NCBI RefSeq assembly: GCF_025150745.1 | Contig: NZ_CP102282.1 | Location: forward strand, 248,001-312,000 | Direction of reading: 5' to 3' | DNA: 64,000 nucleotides | DNA from: Eubacterium ventriosum | GTDB taxonomy: Bacteria; Bacillota; Clostridia; Lachnospirales; Lachnospiraceae | Shown here: in pieces, positions 55,691 through 64,000 of the stretch | Layout: every line of letters starts with the position of its first letter | Position numbering within the stretch: position 1 is the first letter of the stretch | Made by a program: the position numbers and the translations under genes | Notes under the pieces: model-generated | What the model was told of the DNA's origin: nothing | Seen by the model: only the letters and a program-made list of their open reading frames with translations | Databases searched by the model: none

Positions 55691-57073
55691 ATGTACGAAC
55701 TAGATTTTAATACTCCGGCAAAGATCCATTTTACAGGAATTGGCGGAATTAGTATGAGCGGACTTGCAGAGATTATGCTTTCTAAAGGCTTCACTGTTAC
55801 AGGCTCTGATTCAAGAGAATCTGAAATAACTAAACACCTTGAATCTCTTGGAGCAACTATTTACTATGGCCAGAAGGCTTCTAATGTGGCTGCCGATACA
55901 GAAGTTTTGATATATACTGCTGCAGTTAAGGCTGACAACCCTGAACTTGTAGCTGCTACAGAGATGAATATTCCTCTTTTGACAAGAGCTGAGTTTTTAG
56001 GTCAGATTATGAAGAATTACCATACTGCCATCGGTGTTTCAGGAACTCATGGCAAGACTACAACAACTTCAATGCTTTCACAGATTATGCTTGAAGCAAA
56101 TACCGACCCTACTATTTTGGTTGGTGGAATTATGCCGGCAATTAACGGCAACACACGTATTGGTCATTCAGACAATATGATTACTGAAGCTTGTGAATAT
56201 ACTAACAGCTTCTTATCTTTTGCACCTACTATTGGAATTATTCTTAATGTGGCTGCAGACCACCTTGATTTCTTCAAGGACCTTGATGACATTAGACATA
56301 GTTTTAGAAGATATGCAGAACTTATTCCTGAAGGCGGTGCACTTGTTATTAATAGCGATATTGATAACCTTGACTATTTTACTGAAGGGCTTAAGTGCAA
56401 CGTTATTACTGTAGGCTCTGATCCTGAAAAGAGTATGTATAGCGCCGCTAACATTACTTATGATGAGTTTGCAAGAGGTTCTTATGACCTTGTTGTAAAC
56501 GGCGAAACTAAGACTCATATCGTTTTGAAGGTTACAGGGGAACACAATATTTACAATTCACTTGCATCTATTGCTGCTGCTCATTTTATGGGTATTGACG
56601 ATAACAGCATTATTGCTGGTTTACAGCAGTACGGTGGAACTGACAGACGTTTCCAGTACAAAGGCAAATTAGGTGATATTACTGTTATTGATGACTACGC
56701 TCATCACCCTGATGAAATTAGAGCAACAATTAAGACGGCTAAACATTATCCACACAAGAAGATGTGGGTTGTTTTCCAGCCACATACATATACAAGAACT
56801 AAGGCTTTATTACCAGAGTTCTGCAAAGCTTTATCAGAAGCAGACGCTGTTGTTCTTGCAGATATTTACGCAGCAAGAGAGAAAGATACTCTCGGAATCA
56901 GCTCAAAAGATGTTATGAAAGGTATCAAAAAACTTGGTACTGAAGCATATTATTTCCCATCTTTTAGCGAAATCGAAAATTTTTTATTAGAAAATTGTTC
57001 AACAGGTGATTTGTTGATAACAATGGGTGCCGGAGATGTAGTAAAAATCGGGGAACATTTGCTAGGTAATTAA
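55691..57073 (+). CDS. murC: UDP-N-acetylmuramate--L-alanine ligase
   Basis: This 460-residue cytoplasmic enzyme adds L-Ala to UDP-MurNAc, the first peptide step of peptidoglycan synthesis. It has the N-terminal FTGIGGISMSGLAEI, the ATP loop GVSGTHGKTTTTSM, ACEYTNSFLSF, the DYAHHPDEI motif and PHTYTRTK near the C-terminal domain. AAGAAAGGATGA lies somewhat far (about 14 bases) from the ATG. It has its own terminator. Confidence 0.98.
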   Translation: MYELDFNTPAKIHFTGIGGISMSGLAEIMLSKGFTVTGSDSRESEITKHLESLGATIYYGQKASNVAADTEVLIYTAAVKADNPELVAATEMNIPLLTRAEFLGQIMKNYHTAIGVSGTHGKTTTTSMLSQIMLEANTDPTILVGGIMPAINGNTRIGHSDNMITEACEYTNSFLSFAPTIGIILNVAADHLDFFKDLDDIRHSFRRYAELIPEGGALVINSDIDNLDYFTEGLKCNVITVGSDPEKSMYSAANITYDEFARGSYDLVVNGETKTHIVLKVTGEHNIYNSLASIAAAHFMGIDDNSIIAGLQQYGGTDRRFQYKGKLGDITVIDDYAHHPDEIRATIKTAKHYPHKKMWVVFQPHTYTRTKALLPEFCKALSEADAVVLADIYAAREKDTLGISSKDVMKGIKKLGTEAYYFPSFSEIENFLLENCSTGDLLITMGAGDVVKIGEHLLGN

Positions 57074-57084
57074 CTTATTAACAT

Positions 57085-57136
57085 GTCCACAAAATTTCGT
57101 TGATAACTCTCAATGATTTTTTGTGGATTTTTTGTT
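57085..57136 (+). terminator. Terminator of murC
   Basis: TCCACAAAAT pairs with ATTTTTTGTGGA around a 19-base loop, followed by TTTTTTG. Confidence 0.7.
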
Positions 57137-57293
57137 TACATAACTTTGTTATTTTGCAACCTGCCAATTCTCTTATTTTATAAGGGTTTCACTAGTTTTC
57201 GACTTTTTATGCCGACTTTTTATTCACATTATCAACATTATTAACATTGCCCGCAAACCCTTTAAAAATGGGCATTTCACCCAATTTGTGATG

Positions 57294-57321
57294 TTGATTT
57301 TTTAATTCTTTATGCTATACT
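57294..57321 (+). promoter_or_regulatory. Candidate promoter of the DnaD/DnaI genes
   Basis: TTGATT and TATACT are 16 bases apart, about 105 bases before the DnaD-protein start. A five-codon frame (MRQNV, 57419-57436) with AAAAGGA before it overlaps the DnaD ATG. Nothing else is seen in 57137-57428. Confidence 0.5.
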
Positions 57322-57428
57322 TCTCCTTGCACCACTTCTTTGGGAGTCTTCAAGTCTCACAGAAGTTTTCGGGGATTTGTGTGCATTTTTGTGAGATAAT
57401 AATTTTACGAAAAGGATTATGAGACAAA

Positions 57429-58577
57429 ATGTGTAAATTGGTTTTAGATAGAGGGAGCATTGCAGAATTTACTTCTGTATCAAATATTTTTATGGATGAA
57501 TATATGCCTAGGGCCAACGGAGAGTTTATTAAGATTTATCTTCATTTGTTGCGCCTTGTTAACAGCAATAACGACATTGCTGATGAGCTTACAACTGAAA
57601 GAATCGCGGACAAGTTTAATATGTTAGAGTCTGACGTTATTCGTGCTCTTAACTATTGGGCTGAACAGAATCTCATTACTTTGTCTTATAACAGCCAGAA
57701 TGAGATTTCAGGCATTACTTTAGAGTCTATCCTTCGCAACCGTTATATTGTAAAGGGTATTACAAGCACTGAAACTAACCTTTTGGCATCAGCTTCCGGT
57801 CAGAGTGAGTCTATTCCTGTTCCGGAAAGCACAGGACATGTTATTCCTGCCAAGCGCAAATATACACCAAGAGAGATTCTTGATTTTGCAGATAATGATA
57901 CTTTTAATGACGTTCAGCTTTTGGCACAGACTTATCTTGGAAGACCACTTAGCTCTAATGACATTAACAGTATTTTGTATATGATTGACGGACTTTGTTT
58001 TGATGCAGATTTTATTGAATATATTATGGATGCCTGCATCAAGGACGGTTTTAACTCTTTATCTTCTATCGAGAAGAGAGCCGTTGAATACGCAAAAAAA
58101 GATATAAATTCAATAGAAGAAGCTAAGGCTGACAAAAAGTTCAGGGAAGGCATTTCTAAAAGCATTTATAAGATTTTCGGACAGGCTCCTACCGTTCCTG
58201 TAAGAAAAGAGATTGCTTACATTGCAAAATGGACTGATACATACGGTTTTACCGACGAAATTATTATTGAAGCATGCAACCGCACTATGGCTCACATGCA
58301 CAGCGGAAATCTTTTCAATTATACTGATGGTATTCTTACAAGGTGGTATACTAACAATGTTAAGGATATGAGTGATATTGAAAAGTTAGACAAACTTCAT
58401 TCTGAGGAAATGTCAAAAACTTTCCAGAAGAATATTCCTTTTGCAAACGCTAAGTTTTCTAAGACTCCTAAGTCTGCACCTAAGAAGCAGACTTTTGACC
58501 AGCGTACATATGACTATAAGGATCTTGAAAGAAAGCTTATTGCCAACAGAGACAGCAAGCTTAAGTCTAACAAGTAA
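57429..58577 (+). CDS. DnaD-domain replication-initiation protein
   Basis: This 382-residue protein has an N-terminal winged-helix part (VSNIFMDEYMPRANGEFIKI and the following helices) and two DnaD-type C-terminal regions (TYLGRPLSSNDINSILYMID; AYIAKWTDTYGFTDEIIIEA with YIDG-like NYTDGILTRWY). Such proteins remodel origin DNA and help load the helicase. The helicase-loader ATPase follows, as is usual in Clostridia. Confidence 0.93.
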   Translation: MCKLVLDRGSIAEFTSVSNIFMDEYMPRANGEFIKIYLHLLRLVNSNNDIADELTTERIADKFNMLESDVIRALNYWAEQNLITLSYNSQNEISGITLESILRNRYIVKGITSTETNLLASASGQSESIPVPESTGHVIPAKRKYTPREILDFADNDTFNDVQLLAQTYLGRPLSSNDINSILYMIDGLCFDADFIEYIMDACIKDGFNSLSSIEKRAVEYAKKDINSIEEAKADKKFREGISKSIYKIFGQAPTVPVRKEIAYIAKWTDTYGFTDEIIIEACNRTMAHMHSGNLFNYTDGILTRWYTNNVKDMSDIEKLDKLHSEEMSKTFQKNIPFANAKFSKTPKSAPKKQTFDQRTYDYKDLERKLIANRDSKLKSNK

Positions 58578-58780
58578 TAGATATTGTATATTATTGCAGA
58601 AATATTTATTAGGGGTTTTTATTAATGCGAACATTTAATTACAAAAAAGGATTGTTTACCTTTAAAATATAAGGTATCTTTATAGTAAGATTGTTGAAAG
58701 CAATTCCTATAATTAAATTTGGGGTTTTGAACACTCTAATTATTGTAGATATTTATTTTAAAAATTTTTAAGGATTTAAT

Positions 58781-59773
58781 ATGGCTTTAACCAGAGATCA
58801 ATTTGACGTTATTGCAAACAGTTACAATGACCGTCAATTAAATAATAAAATTAAATTAAACAGACGTATTGAAGAAGTCTACGAAAAAATTCCTCTTATT
58901 AAGGATTTAGACGGGCAGATTGGTGTTCTTGCAGGACGTGCCCTTAGACTTTCTCTTTCAGGCAATTCTTCTGCTAAGGACACACTTCGTGAGGACATTG
59001 CCCTTATAAGTGAACAAAAGAAAGCAGCTCTTTTAGCCGGAGGTTATTCCGCCGATTACCTGGATGAGATTTTTACATGCCCTAAATGTAAAGATACAGG
59101 TTTTATTGACGGAAAACCTTGTGAATGCCTTAAGGCAGAGGTTGTCAGACTGCTTTATTCCCGTTCTGAGCTTAAGGAGATTCTTGAACGCGAAAACTTT
59201 GATACTTTTGAATATGATTTGTATTCTGATGACTACATTGATCCCGATACAGGGATTTCCGCAGCAGAAAATATTGACGCTGTTGTGGACCATTGTCATT
59301 ATTTTATAAATAACTTTGACAAAACCTTTGATAATCTGTTATTCTATGGCAGGGCAGGTACAGGGAAAACTTTTCTCATTAACTGCATTGCAAAGGAATT
59401 AATCGAAAAATCCTACTCTGTTATTTATCTTTCAGCAGTACAACTTTTCGATTTGTTGGCAGATTATTCCTTTAAACGTAGCAACACCACTATTTACCGT
59501 CAGATTAGTTTTGACGAGTTGCTTCGTTGTGATTTACTTATTATTGATGATTTGGGCACGGAGATGTCTAACTCCTTTACTGAATCATCCCTATTTGATT
59601 GTCTTAATGAGAGACTTATACATCAGAAATCTACTATTATTTCTACTAATTTTTCTTTACAGGAATTACAGCAGAAATATGAAGAGCGTATTTTTTCCCG
59701 TACAGCGGGTAATTACACTCCTTTAAAGATTTTTGGTGATGATATAAGAATAAAAAAGAAATTTACTATTTAA
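58781..59773 (+). CDS. DnaI/DnaC-like helicase-loader ATPase
   Basis: This 330-residue AAA+ protein has an N-terminal helical part, a zinc-binding CPKCKDTGFIDGKPCEC motif (around residues 103-117), Walker A GRAGTGKTF, Walker B LLIIDDLGTE and sensor STNFS. It loads DnaB on DNA together with the DnaD protein encoded 203 bases upstream. AAGGA precedes the ATG. Confidence 0.95.
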   Translation: MALTRDQFDVIANSYNDRQLNNKIKLNRRIEEVYEKIPLIKDLDGQIGVLAGRALRLSLSGNSSAKDTLREDIALISEQKKAALLAGGYSADYLDEIFTCPKCKDTGFIDGKPCECLKAEVVRLLYSRSELKEILERENFDTFEYDLYSDDYIDPDTGISAAENIDAVVDHCHYFINNFDKTFDNLLFYGRAGTGKTFLINCIAKELIEKSYSVIYLSAVQLFDLLADYSFKRSNTTIYRQISFDELLRCDLLIIDDLGTEMSNSFTESSLFDCLNERLIHQKSTIISTNFSLQELQQKYEERIFSRTAGNYTPLKIFGDDIRIKKKFTI

Positions 59774-59793
59774 CACACGGAGGAAATTTTGAA

Positions 59794-60963
59794 ATGTCTA
59801 TCAAAAAATATGTTGAATCTATTCCTGTAGGACCACTTGCAATTGTTGCATTATCAGGAAGTAAGCAGTTAGGCGAAGCAGTTGACGCTTATATTGCTGA
59901 TTGGAGAAGCCAGAGAATTGAAGCTAAAGAATCACCTATTACTTTCAAGGGTTATACTAAAGATTCTTACCTTCTTGATGTAAAAACACCAAGATTTGGT
60001 ACAGGTGAAGCTAAATGTACTTTAGGCGAATCTGTTCGTGGTACAGACCTTTACATTATCGATGATGTTACTAACTACAGCATTGAATATACTGTTTGCG
60101 GTTGCAAGAATCATATGTCTCCTGATGATCACTTTGCTGACATTAAGAGAGTTATCGCTGCTGCTGCAGGTAAAGCTAGAAAAATTACAGTTATTATGCC
60201 TTTCCTTTATGAAGGAAGACAGCACAGACGTACATCCAGAGAATCTATGGACTGTGCAGTAATGCTTCAGGAATTAGTAAACATGGGCGTAGACAATATT
60301 CTTACTTTTGACGCTCACGATCCTCGTGTAAACAATGCTATTCCTATTAGTGGTTTTGAATCAATTATGCCAACATACCAGTTTATAAAAAATCTTCTTA
60401 GAAATGTTGATGACATTAAGCTTGATGCTGATCATCTTATGGTTATCAGCCCTGACGAAGGTGCTATGGGTAGAGTTGTCTACTACGCTAACGTTCTTGG
60501 AATTAATGTAGGTATGTTCTACAAACGTCGTGATTTTACTACTATCGTAGACGGACGTAATCCTATTGTGGCTCATGAATACCTTGGTGATTCAGTTGAA
60601 GGTAAGGACGTTCTTATTATTGATGATATGATTTCTTCAGGTGATAGCATGCTTGATGTTGCTAAGCAGCTTAAGAAGAGAAAAGCTAACAGAGTATTTG
60701 TTGCTTCTACATTTGGTCTCTTTACTAACGGTCTTGAAAGATTTGATGAAGCTTACGAACAGGGACTTATCTACAGAATCATGACAACTAACTCAATTTA
60801 CCAGTCTCCAGAGCTTCTCAAGAGAGAATGGTACATCAATGTAGACATTACAAAGTTCACTGCAACATTCATTGACAGACTAAATCATGACGCTTCTATA
60901 AGCGATTTATTAAATCCTATAGAAAAAATTAATAAAAAGGTTGCAGAATACAACAAAAGGTAA
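59794..60963 (+). CDS. prs: Ribose-phosphate pyrophosphokinase
   Basis: This 389-residue enzyme makes PRPP for nucleotide, His and Trp synthesis. It shows TFDAHDPRVNNAIPI, the PRPP loop VLIIDDMISSGDSML and the catalytic GRQHRRTSRES segment. It belongs to the long clostridial type, about 70 residues more than the usual 315-residue enzyme. It lies 20 bases after the helicase-loader gene with CGGAGG before its ATG, and ends the unit. Confidence 0.95.
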   Translation: MSIKKYVESIPVGPLAIVALSGSKQLGEAVDAYIADWRSQRIEAKESPITFKGYTKDSYLLDVKTPRFGTGEAKCTLGESVRGTDLYIIDDVTNYSIEYTVCGCKNHMSPDDHFADIKRVIAAAAGKARKITVIMPFLYEGRQHRRTSRESMDCAVMLQELVNMGVDNILTFDAHDPRVNNAIPISGFESIMPTYQFIKNLLRNVDDIKLDADHLMVISPDEGAMGRVVYYANVLGINVGMFYKRRDFTTIVDGRNPIVAHEYLGDSVEGKDVLIIDDMISSGDSMLDVAKQLKKRKANRVFVASTFGLFTNGLERFDEAYEQGLIYRIMTTNSIYQSPELLKREWYINVDITKFTATFIDRLNHDASISDLLNPIEKINKKVAEYNKR

Positions 60964-61031
60964 TATAATGTGACATAGAGGGCTTCGACTTATCCCCCCA
61001 TTTTTTTGTAGAAGCCCCATATACCAAAGGT

Positions 61032-61066
61032 GCTCGCTAGGTTTCCTAGCGAGCGTTTTTCTTTTG
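61032..61066 (+). terminator. Terminator of prs
   Basis: GCTCGCTAGG and CCTAGCGAGC pair around three bases, followed by GTTTTTC. Confidence 0.92.
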
Positions 61067-61169
61067 TGGCAAATTTCTACTTATTAGTGGAATTTGGAAT
61101 CACGCATAGTTTGTGTTGGCAAGAATTTTTTCTGCAATTTCTAGATTTTTGAATTTATTTTGGCGATGT

Positions 61170-61582
61170 ACCCCGCTATAGAATTTTTGTTATTTTTCGG
61201 GGTACGAAATCAATAATTCCCCCTCTCATGGTGCAACGTATTGTATATGATTATGGTCTAAATACCCCGGCATATGAATTTTTTTGATTTTCGGGGTACG
61301 AAATCAATAATTTCCCTTCTCGCGGTGCAACGTATTGTATATGATTATGGTTTAAATACCCCAATATATGAATTTCTTTGATTTTCGGGGTACGTTTTCT
61401 CGATTTTCTCTTTTTATCGCGTAACATACTGTATATGAAAAGTATGAATGTACCCTGATATTTTAAATATTGCTTATTTTGGGGTACACACGTCCAAATC
61501 ATCGCCCTTTTTATACAACATATAGTTTGTGTTTATGAGAAACGTACCCCGACATTTCAATTCTTCCTCTTTTTGAGGTACG
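61170..61582. repeat. Array of five GTACC hairpins with an exact 94-bp period
   Basis: Hairpins of exactly 37 bp (TACCCC...GGGGTAC type) start at 61170, 61264, 61358, 61452 and 61546, separated by exactly 57 bases each. Stem ends and the motif GCAACGTATTGTATATGATT in the intervals are conserved in units 1-2 and diverged in 3-5, yet no length change has occurred. The hairpins resemble those of the elements at 25254 and 45660. The array lies between the converging prs and dacF genes. The open frames crossing it are not convincing genes. Confidence 0.92.
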
Positions 61583-61661
61583 GACACCTTTTTGCTCTGT
61601 TTATTCATAAGCTTCTCTGGGAACTTGTAACAGACCTGACACTTTTTTCCTTCCACCACTA

Positions 61662-61706
61662 CAAAAATCCCCGTAGGAATTGGCTCCTGCCAATTTCCTA
61701 CGGGGG
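61662..61706 (-). terminator. Terminator of the lipoprotein-dacF unit
   Basis: A perfect long stem (CCCCGTAGGAA...TTCCTACGGGG with inner TTGGC/GCCAA) is followed by ATTTTTG on the minus strand. Confidence 0.92.
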
Positions 61707-61735
61707 TGAATCAATCTATTTTTCTATATTAAGCT

Positions 61736-62773
61736 TTACTCCACGCCAAACTTCAACAATTTCTTTGCGTCTGTCCAACGCTGTTCATCTGTGCTGTCAT
61801 TTAAGACTACGCTTATGCATTCCGTATCGCCATTCTTTGCCACTGACACAAGGCACTTGCCTGCAAGGCCTGTACTTCCTGTTTTCATGCCGACACAGTA
61901 CTGGTAGTAGAACTGTCCTGACTTGTCCAATAGGGCATTTGTTGATACCCAAGTCTTGTTTAATGTGCCGGACTTTTCAGACTGTGTTCCGCAAATCTTA
62001 CGAATTGTTTCGTTGTTGTATGCTTCAATTGCAATCTTAGACAAGTCGCTAGCTGATGTGTACTGGTCTGCCGCATCATAGCCATCCGGTGACATAAAAT
62101 GTGTATTTTCAAGTTCCATGTCACGGACATTCTTATTCATCTCATAAACAAAACGCTCAACACACTGTGCTGCTGTAAAAGTTTTTCCTTCGTTAGCAAT
62201 ATTGTCTTTAAGAATTGCTTCGCCTGCTGCTTTTGCCAAAACATAGGCTGCGTCATTTCCTGATGAAATAAGCAAGCCTTCAAGCAACTCCTGAACTGTT
62301 ACAACCTGTCCCTGACTAAAACCTGCCTTACTTGAATCTGCTGCAATCATATTAATTTCACTGCCGATTGTTACTATATCAGTAGTTTTCATATTCTGCA
62401 AAACAGTCAAAGCTGTCATAAGCTTAGTTGTGCTTGCCGGATACATCTTGGCATCGCTGTTTTTTTCATAATAAATCTCTTTTGAATTAACATTCACAAG
62501 AATAGCTGCCTTGGCACTTATAGCCTGGTCAAAACCGCTCTTTCCTGCTGATTCCGTGTATTCGATTGGATGAAGTCCATAATCAGTCCACGGATTTCTT
62601 TCGCTAATCTCATAGTTATCGTGGATAAAATCTTTAACAATAACTTCACTCTGGCTTGTCTTTAAATCGCCTACCGGCTTTGCCTTTCCTATTACAAATG
62701 CATAATCAATTGCTCCAATCATAAGAAGCACTGCAATAACTGCGCTTAATATGCATCTTCCTGTCTTTCTCAT
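61736..62773 (-). CDS. dacF: D-alanyl-D-alanine carboxypeptidase (class A low-molecular-weight PBP)
   Basis: This 345-residue exported enzyme trims the last D-Ala from peptidoglycan. An N-terminal signal/anchor helix (CILSAVIAVLLMIGAIDYAF) is followed by the active-site PASTTKLMTAL (SxxK), the SSGND (SxN) and the GMKTGSTG (KTG) motifs. The chain is shorter at the C-terminus than DacA. The assignment to DacF rather than other carboxypeptidases is by general resemblance. Its start overlaps the lipoprotein stop (ATGA). Confidence 0.9.
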   Translation of the reverse strand: MRKTGRCILSAVIAVLLMIGAIDYAFVIGKAKPVGDLKTSQSEVIVKDFIHDNYEISERNPWTDYGLHPIEYTESAGKSGFDQAISAKAAILVNVNSKEIYYEKNSDAKMYPASTTKLMTALTVLQNMKTTDIVTIGSEINMIAADSSKAGFSQGQVVTVQELLEGLLISSGNDAAYVLAKAAGEAILKDNIANEGKTFTAAQCVERFVYEMNKNVRDMELENTHFMSPDGYDAADQYTSASDLSKIAIEAYNNETIRKICGTQSEKSGTLNKTWVSTNALLDKSGQFYYQYCVGMKTGSTGLAGKCLVSVAKNGDTECISVVLNDSTDEQRWTDAKKLLKFGVE

Positions 62774-63477
62774 TTAACATCCTCCAATGTAAATATCGCT
62801 TCCTTGAAATTAATGTTATTCCATTGTGATTCTGCCGTAACATTATTTCCCTTTTTCCATTTTATATACATTTCCTTCGTGGAACTTCCATCTTTTTCCA
62901 TCTTTTTCTCAGTTTTATTAGCAATTTCTGCCTTTTCAAAAACCTTAATCAAACGGCCTTCACTAATATTTATTTTCTTTGCAAGCTTAACATTGGTGTT
63001 CTTAAAATACTCTAAAGCCTTTGTTTTAACAGATGACTTTTCTTTCTTTGTAAGCTTAATATCATATTGTGATGAAATTTCATTAAGCCATTCCCTCTTG
63101 CAAATATCGTCAAGCACAAGGCTTTTGACACCCTGTTCCCAAGTCACATCGCCATCCATTTTTGAGTCCCAGTCTATTTCCTTGCCCTTTGTAAGATAAT
63201 AAGTTTCGTAAGTCGCCTGGGCTGTATACACATAATACCTTACCTCGTCAAGCATAACCTGACTACCGCCTGCAGTAATAGTAAGAGTAGTGTCTGCCCC
63301 GTCAGAACCAGTTGAGTTTTTCGAAGCTGTTCCCTTTAAAACTGTTGAACTCTCGGAACCTGTTTCACTTGTAGCCACCGTGGTTTCCTCCACTGCTTTT
63401 TTCTGACCACAACCTACAAGTCCCACCGCAACTGTAAGTCCTGCCAAAATACATATTAACTTTTTTCTCAAAGACAA
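62770..63477 (-). CDS. SurA-N-like lipoprotein
   Basis: This protein of up to 235 residues has a signal peptide with a lipobox (AVGLVGCGQ, Cys about 23), a Ser/Thr/Gly-rich linker and a helical domain resembling the chaperone part of SurA/PrsA (LDEVRYYVYTAQATYETYYL). The prolyl-isomerase domain is absent. Members of this family lie beside mfd in many Clostridia. The start is TTG at 63477 or, better spaced from GGGGAGG, TTG at 63471. It is coupled to dacF. Confidence 0.8.
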   Translation of the reverse strand: MSLRKKLICILAGLTVAVGLVGCGQKKAVEETTVATSETGSESSTVLKGTASKNSTGSDGADTTLTITAGGSQVMLDEVRYYVYTAQATYETYYLTKGKEIDWDSKMDGDVTWEQGVKSLVLDDICKREWLNEISSQYDIKLTKKEKSSVKTKALEYFKNTNVKLAKKINISEGRLIKVFEKAEIANKTEKKMEKDGSSTKEMYIKWKKGNNVTAESQWNNINFKEAIFTLEDVK

Positions 63478-63626
63478 TCACCTCCCCTGACTTGCCACTA
63501 TATACAATGTATTCCCATTACCTTATCTTTTCAACTATTTTAATCACAGCATATGTGACTGACTCTACAGTTATATATTTTCACAATATATTTCAACTGC
63601 TTTAGTCGTAGCTCACATACCTTATT

Positions 63627-64000
63627 CTATTCTTCATCCTTCAATGTAGACAGTGATTCTACCAGTTTTCTTGCATTTTCTATTACTGTGCCTGTGCCCG
63701 GTTTTGGCTCAAAAATAAAATACGGTTCGTCTTTAGGCATAAACTTAAGTCTGCCTTTGTACTCGCGGACAAGAATTGGTATTCTTTCCACATCCACCTC
63801 AGCGTCTTTCCACATTGTAAGCTTGATTCTGTTTTTATGACCTGAAATTTCAGTAACATATGCCTGATGTGCTGCATTTTTAAGCAAAACAATCTGGAGA
63901 AGGTTTTCAACCTGATTCGGTATGTCTCCGAAACGGTCAAGAAGTTCATCCTGCATATCCTCGTATTCTTCCATTGTCTCTATTCCTGCAATTCGCTTGT
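63627..64000 (-). CDS. mfd: Transcription-repair coupling factor, C-terminal end (5' part outside window)
   Basis: The frame stays open to the window edge and reads KRIAGIETMEEYEDMQDELL, then DRFGDIPNQVENLL, the start of the C-terminal TRCF domain of Mfd. Mfd removes stalled RNA polymerase and recruits UvrA. Helicase and UvrB-like domains lie outside. The SurA-like lipoprotein follows after about 150 bases. Confidence 0.93.
   Translation of the reverse strand, partial: KRIAGIETMEEYEDMQDELLDRFGDIPNQVENLLQIVLLKNAAHQAYVTEISGHKNRIKLTMWKDAEVDVERIPILVREYKGRLKFMPKDEPYFIFEPKPGTGTVIENARKLVESLSTLKDEE

Noticed and set aside
61251-61502. 83-residue protein on the minus strand across the hairpin array
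   Set aside because: Its internal repeats are just the 94-bp units translated; no ribosome site or relatives.
61170-61582. CRISPR array
   Set aside because: The repeated part is a palindrome whose sequence drifts, the intervals are themselves related to each other, and no cas gene is near.

Overview
This is a chromosomal window from a low-GC, endospore-forming Clostridia bacterium, most likely a gut Lachnospiraceae. The evidence is the spoIIE/yabP/yabQ/spoVT/spoVG set, the paired glgC-glgD genes, a DnaD/DnaI-type loader pair, a membrane pyrophosphatase with the Ala of the K+-dependent class, Lys-rich secreted proteins and strong AGGAGG ribosome sites. Nothing points to a plasmid or an intact prophage. 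Most genes are ordinary core genes; the accessory signals are repeats, gene remnants and small cassettes.

Layout. 1-5.4 kb (+): a YesM-like sensor kinase (cut by the window edge), a YesN-like AraC response regulator and a soluble hybrid kinase. The hybrid kinase gene is frameshifted in an eight-T run and carries a fibronectin-III-like tail. 5.6-8.7 kb (-): a CLC anion transporter whose upstream DNA is a GGDEF-domain remnant, then a PqqD / S26 peptidase / HPr-kinase-like cassette. 8.9-11.4 kb (-): an amidohydrolase and an acyl-CoA ligase behind a strong promoter. 11.5-15.7 kb: an ISL3-type transposase remnant and a large secreted GH5 enzyme with three crystallin/fascin-like repeat pairs, lying between two same-facing ISL3-like ends. 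15.7-18.1 kb (-): iorA-iorB. 18.3-22.4 kb (-): a Lys-rich secreted protein and a CpsB-LCP-CpsC-CpsD phosphotyrosine module without glycosyltransferases. 22.6-25.1 kb (-): a sodium:solute symporter and rpiB, which is flanked by two different tandem repeats. 25.7-28.4 kb: tRNA-Leu and tRNA-Tyr, a short sortase-B-like fragment with its own promoter and terminator, and a GH13 enzyme.

28.5-37.7 kb (-) is the conserved cell-division/sporulation neighbourhood known from Bacillus: spoVT, hup, rqcP, yabP, yabQ, divIC, spoIIE, tilS, hpt, ftsH. 37.7-41.7 kb (-): sbcD-sbcC behind a LexA-like box. 42-45.5 kb: an MTA/SAH-deaminase-like enzyme (+), then (-) a CmpB-family membrane protein with LEA-like repeats and argF. 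46.3-55.4 kb (-): hppA, an Lrp regulator, glf, an NTP_transf_5 protein, a small HTH protein, spoVG and glgC-glgD. 55.7-61 kb (+): murC, a DnaD protein, a DnaI/DnaC-like ATPase and prs. 61.7-64 kb (-): the 3' end of mfd, a SurA-like lipoprotein and a D,D-carboxypeptidase.

The most unusual content is non-coding. A family of about 37-bp GTACC...GGTAC hairpins occurs as two dispersed copies (25.25 and 45.66 kb) with identical internal spacing, and as a five-unit array at 61.17 kb with an exact 94-bp period. Separately, a 96-bp array (36.15 kb) and a 69-bp array (45.93 kb) are each followed by a long hairpin. The two hairpins have unrelated stems but the same TGCAAGCA tip and the same two-base left bulge. 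I know no family that fits either group. All functional statements come from reading motifs by eye; no database search was possible.
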